NCBI GenBank assembly: GCA_018806915.1
Contig: JAGKQI010000085.1
Coordinates: 930,001-994,000 of the forward strand
Source of the DNA: Phytophthora colocasiae
Lineage: Eukaryota; Oomycota; Peronosporomycetes; Peronosporales; Peronosporaceae
Reading direction: 5' to 3'
DNA: 64,000 nucleotides
Part shown: in pieces, positions 34,388-44,100 of the stretch
Position numbering within the stretch: the first letter of the stretch is position 1
Layout of the letters: the number at the start of each line of letters is the position of its first letter
The notes under the pieces: generated by a model
Seen by the model: only the letters and a program-made list of their open reading frames with translations
What the model was told of the DNA's origin: nothing
Database searches by the model: none
Program-made: the position numbers and the translations under genes

Positions 34388-35983
34388 CTACGGTAATAAC
34401 GTCCCACATGCTGCAGTTAACTCTAGCTGCTCAAAGTTTGCTGGTATCATAGCGCGACGTTGTGGGGTCAAAACAATCTTGCACTGCGGAAACAAACGCT
34501 CCACGATGTTCGAGGTCGGAAGGAACAGACTCACGATCGGCTTGTACTTAACATCACTTGAGCCAGTTATCGGCTTCTTTCCTTGCAGCAGCATCGATGC
34601 GTAGTCCTCTTCTCTTTCCTTGCGCCTCTTCCCGGTAGTTTCCGTCGTCGCGAATCGCATTAACGCCGTCGCTTCGGTCTTTGAATAAGTCGTGCCGTTG
34701 ATCACCTTGACAACGCCGGTTTCGAAGGCGACTATGTGAATGATTTTGTCTGAAGTCTTCAGATACTCTGCGACAAATATGTGAGGGGTTGATTGCTGCG
34801 TATATGCTGCCATGTAGGCTTCCACAAACGGAAAAATAGAACGCTGAAGACTTTCAGGTGGTGTCAAAGCTGTTCTTTCCAAGTAGAATGTGCGCCTGTC
34901 GGGTGGGAATCCCGCTAACGATCGCACCGCTTCTCTCGGCAATGCACCGAGATAGCATCCCTCCATTGTTGATGCATTCCACCTTCCTAGCCGCCTAATC
35001 TGAGACTCCGTGGCTCCTGCAAGCTCAGCCATCCTAGCCCCTGATCCACGAGCTGCATGTGTCTTTGCCTTCGAATGCATCCCGAGCACTATAAAAGCTT
35101 TTACAGTAGCATCATAATGAGCACGGTACGTAATTGGTGTTGTTGTATTCTTACGGGACTTGAGAACTTTAACGTCGTACCATTTTGTTGGATCCAAGAA
35201 ATTAGGTACCGCTTCCAATTCTACACACCAACGAAAAAAGAAGTACAACCCGAGTGCTCCAACAAACCTCCACATTGTGATGCCTAATGCATGATCCAAA
35301 CTCTCGCCTTCCGAACTGATTTGTTTTACCTTGTTCCATTATCATAACCAAAGCCCGACACTCGTAGTACCCTTCATGCTCCAAAGGCACACTGAACAGG
35401 TCGGGAAGTTCCAGGTTACGTGACGACTCACCTCTTAGAAGACACAGCAAGTGACTCATCCGATTGCGTAAATCAGGACAGGTATTCAAATTTATATAGT
35501 ATCGCGATATAGCGGCGAGGTCTGTTGTAGTACAGTATCCATCTCGTAGAGTTCCAATACCTCGATCGGCGTAGTCTCGCTTAATTTTTACGTGCTTCTC
35601 GCGCTTTAACGAAGTCAATAGTGCCTTGATTAGGTTGTTATGAGGGTGTGGATGCGAGTTCGCCCCGCGACTCTGCTGATCGCTGTACAGGTCTGATATG
35701 GCATTCCCATACATTTCAACTGTAGCAACACTGACTTTCCGATCTGAGCTCTTGGTTCGAACTTGTCGGTCAACAACCTCTTCTTGTAGAACAAGTGCAT
35801 CTTTGCCGCTGTAACTTGATAGCGTGTAGACTCATGAAACACTTTAGCATCACACCAAGATTTAAACTCATTTTGCTTTGGCGCGTATGCGCGAGTTGTG
35901 TTCACTGGGCGTGCATCTCGACAGCGGTCCAGAGTGGCGTGAGCGCTCTCTTCTAGCTGCACTTGCAGTACAGCAGGTTCCAT
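34388..35983 (-). pseudogene. Crypton-type tyrosine recombinase, two frameshifts
   Basis: Three overlapping frames read as one protein of about 530 residues. The first (35983 to about 35760) begins MEPAVLQVQLEESAHATLDR and has a SAM-like core (NTTRAYAPKQNEFKSWC). The second (to about 35255) carries LCLLRGESSRNLELPDLF, where the Arg is the expected catalytic one, and NQFGRREFGSCIRHHNVE. The third (35299-34388) carries THAARGSGARMAELAG (His-x-x-Arg), RRLGRWN and MEGCYL (nucleophilic Tyr). All catalytic residues of a Crypton integrase are visible, but two one-base shifts break it. The C-terminal 120 residues (KRRKEREEDYASML onward) form a basic extension of unknown role. Confidence 0.83.
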
Positions 35984-36260
35984 TGCGTTGTAGTGAGCAA
36001 ATTGTCTATTTATACGATCCTTAAAACAATGACATTGCTATCGCAAATGTTAGATTATCACGGTTGGTTGAAATCAGGAAGGAACGTCGTCCTTGCTGCT
36101 TGGTGCCTGCAAATACTGAAATGCCTACCCCTAGGTAGATTAGAGCCTTGTCCAAATAGAAAAGCGATTGCTTTTTAATACGATGACTTTTTTATTTTTT
36201 TTTGGCGCGAGGAAAAAGTCGGTGACAAAAGTCGTCGCCTTGTCCAAGTGTCTGCTAAGT

Positions 36261-36336
36261 CAACAACTTTTTCAATGCGACCTGTGTAATGTCATGTACA
36301 ACAACTTTTTCAATGCGACCTGTGAAATGTCATGTA
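36261..36336. repeat. 38-bp tandem duplication
   Basis: Two adjacent copies of a 38-bp unit beginning CAACAACTTTTTCAATGCGA differ at one base (GTGTAAT against GTGAAAT). They lie just inside the left Harbinger terminus. Confidence 0.85.
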
Positions 36337-36465
36337 CAACACATGATCGTAGATAGTGTTTCCTTTTTGGCGAGCATTGCGCGCTTCAAGACAAAGTACG
36401 CAGTTCCAATACCGCACTTGCTCGGTGCCTCTGAACGCGCTGCTACAGCTACGGCAGGGTGAAAT

Positions 36466-38003
36466 ATGCAAGATACATCCTCGGACCAAGAGCATCAGGA
36501 AGGAGGGAATCAGGAGCCTCCATCGGACGTCAACTTCGTTCACGTAGCTGGAGTGACGGCACCGCCAGCGTCACTTGGTTTACCAAGCCACTACACCCAG
36601 TACGAAGAATACCAAGCCGACTCCAGCACACACAACGGCGCAGAGGCTCAGCAAGAGGGCCCTGCTGATCAAGAACCACCTCCCAAGAGAGTTAGGCTCG
36701 AGGCTCGCAGCTTCACTTCTTCGTCCACAGTTACCACTACCACCAGGACGTCACCGCAGAAAGCTTCTTTGCCCGTGCTACTGGAAGGACAGCGAATGCC
36801 ACGACGAGCCGACTGCGCAAGCCCAAGATGGCAGGGATGCGCAAGTCCTCGGCAGCTTCGGTCGACAAGGTGTCATCCGTGACAAAAAGACCCAAAGAAA
36901 CCAGCGAAAAAGCCCAATACCAAGGTCACATCAAAGTCCGCAAGCAAGAAGACTAGTGATGGAGGTGCACCCGTGAAAACAAAAGACGTTCCAGGCAAGA
37001 ATATGAAGTGGACAATTCAGCTGACAGCACTGGCAATTGAGGCTCGCTTTCAGAACAAACAGATTCTAAAAAAGTTTGACACGAAGAACTCCAATACGAA
37101 AGCACAACGTGCTATGTGGTAGGACACTATCAACGTTTTCCAGCAGCGCGCGTTAGCTGAACGCGCGTGGGGTGATGACTAGCCTCGCAGTGTGACGGTG
37201 AAGCAGTTCAAAAACAAGTTGGATGCTGTGCGTGCTGCATACAAGGCAAAGAGGGGCCGTATGCTTGCTACTGGAAATCGAACACAGCTTGATGGTAGCA
37301 GCGGTGAAGATGAGCAAGAAAATGTGCGCAGATACCCTGAAATGCCAGCTGATTTTTTATGAAGGCACAAGACCAAGGCTCAGACGATGGTGATGTGGAG
37401 AGTGGAAAATTAGCGTGTGATCCGGTCAACGTGCACCCATCGTACCTCAAAGAGCGGGGAGCAGAACGTTCGGCTCTGTGGCCTCTGTTGTGTAGCGTGT
37501 TTTCTCATCGTCCTGGTTGCACTGGTGAGGCGATCACGGAAACGGGAGCTCCAGCACGAGTTAGCTTGCCGACCAGTGGCAGCGACAACTACGACTCTGA
37601 CGATGATGCGCACAACCTCAACAATGACTGTGACGGAGAATTGTCTGAATCGCCTAGTGAGGCACGTGCTAAAGCTAAAGCAGCAGCTAAGGCTAAATAA
37701 CAGAGCGACAAAAGCAGCAATAAAGTGGCAACAAGACGGCCTGCTGATGCAGTAAGTGATACGCTTCGATCGGGATTTGAAGCGATTGAGCGGGTGTTTA
37801 CAGTCCGACACCAGGCTCACCAGGCGAAAGGGGATATGGCCGCACTCGTTCAAAAATTGACGACCTCAATTGATGAAGCAAATGCCAAGCATCAGACCAC
37901 AAGTGATGCGTTGATAAGCGGCATTGCAGGGTTGCAGCAGGTTACTGCTGGACTTTACACTGAAATGACGAAGTGGATGCAGAACAAACCGGATACGCAT
38001 TAA
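36466..38003 (+). pseudogene. Harbinger SANT/Myb-like accessory protein, broken
   Basis: The first frame (MQDTSSDQEHQEGGNQEPPS) is an acidic Pro/Glu-rich lead with PPKRVRLEAR. The middle frame (36980-37360) holds the DNA-binding-like helices: KWTIQLTALAIEARFQNKQI, a helix with AMW, then RSVTVKQFKNKLDAVRAAYK. The last frame (37725-38003) is a coiled-coil-like tail (IERVFTVRHQAHQAKGDMAA). Known Harbinger elements encode such a SANT-like partner that carries the transposase to the nucleus and the TIRs. In-frame stops (for example at 37121 and 37181) and three frames show it is dead. Confidence 0.66.
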
Positions 38004-38119
38004 TTGTTCTCACGCTACATGTAGCGTCTACTACGCCATTTTTTTTTTTTTTACCAGTCGTTCTTACTCGTGATCGTTTTTGAAAAAGCGGCGTGCAAAT
38101 GCATCTCGCTTTGCATTTG

Positions 38120-39589
38120 CTAAATCAATTTCTGCTTGCGTTCGATCCCAGCCCTGGTTAAATGCTTCCATGACACGTCTTGCTCTTGCGTGTCCTTCTT
38201 TTTCTGCTCTTCACTGCGTTTTTCCTTGAACTGCTTGTCGCCAATATCAATCAGAAAATTATGTAGGACCGCAGCAGCACAACTCATTCGAGCGTTGGTA
38301 GTGTGCTTCTTTCGATCGGCCACACCATGTAAAACTTTAAACCTTGCCTTGAGTTTGCCAAACACACATTCAACTAGGATACGGGTTTGCGAGAGGTGAT
38401 AGTTGAAACTACAATAGAAAATAATGCAACGTTAGGATAAATAGTTTCCACACGGCAACAAGGCACGTATGCACTACCATCGCTGCGTTTTTGTCACCCG
38501 CTTACGGCCACGTTCGTCATAGGGCACCATCAGGAACGGCCACAACTTAAAGCCTGCATCTCCCAGCCAATTTCGCCTGGCGGGCAAAGTTCTCTCGCGC
38601 GCGCACCAAGAACAGCGGATTGATTCCACATCGATTGGTCGGAATTGCTACCACTGAATATCCCTAGATAGCGGAATTTGTAACGGTAGTCGATGGCTGC
38701 CAAACAATTGTACGATGGCTTCCACTCTTGTCGTAGAATCCTTGAACCAACACGAAGGTGTTAGACACGACATAAAAAAAAACTCAGCACAAGATACCTG
38801 AAAGTCACGTGGTCTTTGAGTTCGTACAAGGGTTCCATCAAAAATACACGCCACGTCCGGGAAATCTGCTCCCCGTGCAGCAAACCCGTCTGTAAGTTCA
38901 CTCCATTCATCACTTGCATTTGACGAGGGGAAAAATACCACATCGTCCATCATCTCATATAGAAGCACCTCCAGATTTTTAACATAACGGCTAGCAGCAG
39001 GGCGTGACATGCCAAGTTGTGCTGCTGCACCGCCAATACCGTCACCATCTTGGCCGCATCCATTGCCGTAGTAAGTCAGGAGCGCTGCAAGACCAATGTC
39101 GAATTCATACTGCTTATTCTTACCCGGTAGACCATGCATCCAGTATTACAAAGGCTCCAAATACTCACAGAGCGCGTCAAAGGACTCGGGTGAGCAGCGC
39201 AAGGTTTTACGATATGCCGTGGGTGATCTCTGGGCCTTCAACTTTCGGTAGAAATCGGAGCGTACAGTAATCTGATCACCTGGAGGTGCGCGCAGGCATC
39301 TCCAATCCAGCGTGGCAAATGCCGCGCCTACCACAATGAACACCAAGAAGACGACGAGCATGTCGCCTTCTTCCGTGTCTTGGTCATCTTCAAAGCACAG
39401 CACCTCGTCCATTCCGCCTCCTCGATTTGGTGGGCAGAGTTCCGTGTCTGACTCGGAGACAGATGCGACCATATCATCAACAACCTCGTCACCATCCATG
39501 GCTTCAAGCGCATCAATCCCCATGTCGATATCGCCGTCCACGGCGTCCTCGTACGTGCGCCTAACGCGAGCCTCGCCACAGTGTTCCAT
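38120..39589 (-). pseudogene. PIF/Harbinger DDE transposase, broken
   Basis: N-terminal frame 39589-39146 starts MEHCGEARVRRTYEDAVDGD and includes TAYRKTLRCSPESFDALCEY. The next frame (39139-38800) has the HTH-like LGMSRPAASRYVKNLEVLLY and the first catalytic Asp in CIFDGTLVRTQRPRDFQ. After a 60-bp intron-like gap, frames read YDKSGSHRTIVWQPS, then LGDAGFKLWPFLMVPYDERG (second Asp) and VFGKLKARFKVLHGVADRKK (third acidic region upstream, near 38360). The order is that of DDE_4 Harbinger transposases. Frame breaks near 39140 and 38680 (stop TAG in the 'I-stop-GYS' segment) make it non-functional. Confidence 0.75.
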
Positions 39590-39958
39590 CGTTTTAAAAA
39601 AACTTCTTCTTTGCTAAAAAGTCGTCTCCCCTGGAGAAAAGTAGGTGCCGAACCAACTTTTTTTTATTGCCGTCTTTAAAGTCATCGAAAAAGCCGCCGA
39701 CTTTGGTGGGATAACCCGTTTTTGAAATAAGTTGGTACCAAAAAGCAATTGCTTTTCTATTTGAACAAGGCTCTAACCACTCATAACCGTAAGAATCACT
39801 GGTATTGCACATACCGCATTTGTCCTGTCCTAAGAGTGACCACATCGGTGGTTGCTATTGCTATCCTATATTTGGCAGCGAAACCACATGTTCTCTGGCT
39901 GTTAGCATCAGCCAAGTGCCAATTTGACACCGGTGCGGCTAATAACTACGTTAAAGCT

Positions 39959-40573
39959 ATGCCTGGTCGATCTTCATCGTCTTGGTTGATGAACTTACTT
40001 GACGAGGGGGATGAAGAGGAAGCTTTTGTTCTGAATTTGGTGTTGTCAAAACCTCGAGGATTGGATTTGTCATCGCATCCTGGTGGTTCGAGGCCAGGCA
40101 GAGCCGCAAACAAGGATCGTCGCGTGGCCGAGCGTCATTTACGCCTTCTGCAGCAGTATTCCGGATCAAAACCAGTCTATGACTCTTCAGTGTTCCGAAA
40201 GCGATTTCGAATGACCCAACGCTTGTTCACGAAAGTGCTGATAGGAGTCGTTGAGACCGATGACTATTTTGAACAGAAAGGTGACGCTACCGGTAAGCTA
40301 GGCAACTCGAGTTTGCTTAAAGTTACTGCAGCACTACGACAACTTGCATGTGCGTCTGCTGCTGACGCGCTTGATAAAAACTTGGAGATTGCAGAAACTA
40401 CGCCATTAAAATGCTTGAAACGCTTCTGCCGTGCTATTATCGCGAGGTATGGCAGTGAGTATCTTACAGGAAATACTACAGGAAAATGCTCGTCGTGGTT
40501 TTTTTGGGATGATAGGCTCAGTAGATTGCATGCACTGGCAATGGAGAAATTGTCCGACAAACTTCGACACTGA
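39959..40573 (+). pseudogene. plant-type Harbinger transposase, N-terminal part
   Basis: From MPGRSSSSWLMNLLDEGDEE the frame continues through NKDRRVAERHLRLLQQYSGS and VFRKRFRMTQRLFTKVLIGV to CLKRFCRAIIARYGSEYL, the N-terminal pattern of the 'plant transposon protein' Harbinger branch. Near 40500, in a T-run, the frame slips: the other frame gives FFGMIGSIDCMHWQWRNCP, the family's first catalytic block. The rest of the catalytic domain is deleted. Confidence 0.72.
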
Positions 40574-40786
40574 TCGCGAAATTGACTGAAAGCGCGATTT
40601 GAGCGAGCCAGGATTTCTCGTAGTAGGTGTCTCTAGGATTTCTTCGAACACCTTTCTCACCTTGTGATACATGTCGTCTCCGGTCTGATTGGTCCCCGTT
40701 GCGGGATCACAGCTAGCATTCAGCCATGCCTCGCACAGAGCATTGTCCTCTGCAGCACTGTAGTTCGCTCCTCGTTTCTCGGACAT
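40574..40786 (-). pseudogene. SANT/Myb-like Harbinger partner, N-terminal part
   Basis: MSEKRGANYSAAEDNALCEA, then GDDMYHKVRKVFEEILETP and LKSRFQSISRSVSKF form a trihelix/SANT-like fold of the type encoded beside plant-type Harbinger transposases. The reading stops being protein-like where it runs into the antisense of the transposase at about 40573, so the two genes are fused tail to tail by a deletion. Confidence 0.68.
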
Positions 40787-41113
40787 CTTGCAGACTGTTC
40801 ACCACTCTGCTGGTGCTATTTTCAGAGCCAAATTTAGCTCCAGATGTGGCCCCGATGGCCTCAAAGCTAAATCTGTTTAGCTTGTAGCCGCCGCTGTGCA
40901 ATTCTATCCTGGTGCTAAATATGGCATTTGAAGGCGCTAATAGCACCCCGGTGTGGACACTCTAAGCGAACGCCATGCCACAAAATTGAATCATGCTATT
41001 GGTCAAAATACGTGTTCGCTTAGGAAAAAACTCCGCCTCTATTATCAGATCGACGCCTGCTGCGTCACGGTACCGCCGGAACACGCATTCAATGCGTCCG
41101 TTGGCATTCTCTT

Positions 41114-41130
41114 TCATTCTTCAACTAGCG
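41114..41130 (+). promoter_or_regulatory. oomycete initiator-like element of XDH
   Basis: TCATTCTTCAACTAGCG matches the oomycete initiator core TCATTYYNC, 37 bp upstream of the ATG at 41151. This supports that ATG as the start and short 5' UTR. The match is by eye only. Confidence 0.55.
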
Positions 41131-41150
41131 GGCTTGTGCATCAAGTTGAA

Positions 41151-44100
41151 ATGCCGCCACACTCTGCGTCTTCGTCCTCGCCCGTAGCCGCCGACGTGCG
41201 CCACGACCTGCTGCTGTATGTGAACGGCCAGCGCATCCAACTCGCTGAGAAGGACGTGAACCCCGAACAGACACTGCTGCAGTTCCTACGCAATGATCTG
41301 GGACTCACTGGCACCAAACTTGGCTGTGGAGAAGGTGGCTGCGGCGCCTGCACTGTTATGGTCTCCAAGTTCGACGTGGCTACAGGTCGCGTGCGTCACG
41401 TGTCAGTGAACTCGTGTCTGTCCCCGCTGTGCGCTATGGACACCTGCGCAGTCACGACTGTGGAAGGAGTTGGAGCCATCACGAGCGCAACAAGCGAAGC
41501 TACAGGACTACACGAAGTACAGAAAGCTCTGGCGGAGTCACACGCCTCACAGTGTGGCTATTGTACGCCTGGATTCGTCATGGCGCTGTTTTCGATGGTG
41601 AAGCAGCGGGAAACCGGCGTGGAGCTCACGATGGAAGACATTGAGCACGGAATGGACGGGAATTTGTGTCGCTGCACGGGGTATCGTCCCATTCTAGATG
41701 CAGCCAAGAGCTTCGGAGATGATGCAGCGGAGGCTCACTGCAAGGGTACATGTCCAGGTTGTCCAAATGCATTGAAGAACGGTAATGGGGAAGTGGATAT
41801 TGAAGATCTTCACCCTAAAACTACCACAAGCTGTTCGTCTAGGAAGATCCGTGAGCTGGCTATGCAACGGAATATGAAAGAGAAGGGTGGGGGTTCTGCA
41901 ACAGTCAGTGACTCCAAGAAGACTGCGGCTTTAGCAGTGTCTTCATTCCCAAACGAACTGGTGGAGAAGTCGATGACACCTCAAATGCTGCAGATCGATG
42001 GCAAAGATACCCAATGGTTCGCTCCTGTGACGATGACGCACCTACTTCAACTCAAGCGGCAACACCCTGATGCAAAGATTGCAGTGGGCAACACGGAAAT
42101 GGGAATCGAGACGAAGTTCAAAGGCTTCAAGTATCCGCATCTCATCTACGTGAGTCGCATCCCGGAGCTTGTGGCCACGAAGGATGTGACGTCGACCGAT
42201 CATATCAACCAAACCGTTTTCGCTGGAGCTGAGCCATTCGAAGGCATTAAGTTCGGTGCTGCCGTGACGCTAACGGACGTGAAGCAGCAGCTGTCAGAGC
42301 TTATCAAGACGTTGCCATCCTACCAAACGCGCGCGTTTGAGACAATCGTCAAGATGCTCAAGTGGTTTGCAAGTACGCACATCCGGAACGTGGCATGTAT
42401 CGCCGGTAACCTCGTCACTGCTAGTCCGATTTCGGATATGAACCCCCTCCTTGCAGCCATGAATGCTTACGTCGAGCTGCAATCGACAAGAGGCACGCAG
42501 TACACTCGCGTGCGCGACTTCTTCCTGTCTTACCGCAAGGTGGGAATGCAGCCCGACGAGGTCATTACCGCTGTGTACGTCCCCTATACGAAGAAGTGGG
42601 AATACATGCTCCCTTTCAAGCAGGCGCGTCGCCGTGAAGATGACATCAGTATTGTAACGGCAGGAATTCGAGTGAAGCTTGACTGTTCTCGAGAAACTGG
42701 ATCTTGGACCATTGAGGATGCCTCAGCGGTGTACGGCGGTATGGCTCCGATAACGAAAGCTGCATCTGAAACAGAGAACTTTCTGATTGGTAAAGTGTTT
42801 GATGCTGCAACGTTTGATGAGGCGTGTGACGTGCTTCACTCGAGCGATTTCAAGCTCCCCGATGGAGTTCCTGGTGGGATGGCCAAGTACAGAGAAAGTT
42901 TGTGCTCGTCGTTCCTGTACAAGTTCTTCGTCGCTTCATCAGAACGGCTTCAGCTCGACTTACAAGCGAAGGCAGCAATGGGCTCGCTACTTCCCGAGCT
43001 TCCGATTGTTGATGTCAAAGTGCAGTCTGCAGGCCAGTCATTCCTGCACCACGTGCGTCCTGTTTCTCAAGGAGTCCAAAGCTTTGGTTTGGAGACTGGC
43101 GGACTTCAAGACTCAAAGCACCAACAGGTAGGTGACGCCTCGACGAAACGTGGTCCTGTTGGAGATCCGCTCATGCATAAGTCGGCCTACCTGCAAGTGA
43201 GTGGTGAAGCCGTTTACACCGATGACATCCCTAACACACCTGGAACGCTTCACGGCGCATTGGTTCTGTCTACTTGTGCTCATGGATTGATCAAGAGCAT
43301 CGATGCAAGTGAAGCTCTCGCTATGGATGGTGTCCACCGTTTCTTCGACGCCTCCGTGTTCGAGACTGAGAGACTTGGTTCCAACAAGATTGGCCCTGTG
43401 CTAAAAGATGAGGAGTGCTTTGCTTCGGAGGAGGTACTCTGTGTTGGTCAACCTGTTGGTATCGTCGTTGCGGACACACACGAGCTAGCAATGGCCGCTG
43501 CCAACAGAGTGAAGATTGTGTACGAAGAACTGCCTTCTGTGACCACGATTGAAGAGGCTATTCGTGAGAAGTCATTCATTCTCCCAGTGCACACTATCGA
43601 CAGTGGCAACGTTGAAAAAGGTTTGGCGGTATCGGACATTGTACTTGAGGGTGAGGTGCACATGGGGGGACAAGAGCAATTCTACTTTGAGACCAATGTA
43701 TCGCTCTGCACGCCTCAAGAGGGAGGGATGAAGATCATTTCTTCTACACAAGCAGCCACAAAGGCTCAAGTACTGGCGGCGAGGGTGCTTGGTATCAATT
43801 CGAACCGGATCACAAGCACAACCAAGCGTATTGGTGGTGGGTTTGGTGGGAAAGAAACCCGTACGGTGTTTGTTACCTGCGCTGCTGCTGTTGCAGCTCA
43901 CGTCATGAAGCGACCGGTGAAGTGTCTTCTGGAACGCCACGTCGATATGCTAACCACGGGTGGCAGGCACCCGTTCTACGCCAAATACAAGGTTGGGATC
44001 AAGCGTGACGGAACCATTTTGGCGCTGAATGTAGACATTTACAACAACGCAGGCTACTCGATGGATCTTTCCATGGCGGTGATGGATCGTGCGCTCTTCC

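Larger units (their letters stand above)
36140..39776. mobile_element. PIF/Harbinger transposon with two genes
   Basis: Inverted termini share TTAGAGCCTTGT-CAAATAGAAAAGC-ATTGCTTTTT (left from 36140, right read inward from 39776). Left has TTA before GAGCC and right has TAA after GGCTC, i.e. an imperfect match to the 3-bp TWA target expected for this superfamily. Inside are a plus-strand SANT/Myb-like ORF and a minus-strand DDE transposase arranged convergently, the classical Harbinger pair. Both are broken. A 38-bp tandem duplication occurs near the left end (36261-36298, 36299-36336). Confidence 0.82.
39831..40965. mobile_element. PIF/Harbinger deletion derivative with TAA target duplication
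   Basis: The element spans 39834-40962 (1,129 bp) with TAA on both sides (39831-39833, 40963-40965). Ends are inverted repeats: GAGTGACCACATCGGTGGTTGC on the left, GAGTGTCCACACCGGGGTGC read inward on the right. It keeps the 5' parts of two convergent genes, a plus-strand transposase and a minus-strand SANT protein, joined where the middle has been deleted. It is distinct from the element at 36140-39776. Its right end sits about 190 bp upstream of the XDH start. Confidence 0.85.

Noticed and set aside
40953..41150. In-frame N-terminal extension of XDH from GTG 40953
   Set aside because: There is no ATG in this stretch, it enters a transposon TIR, and an initiator-like motif lies downstream of it at 41114.
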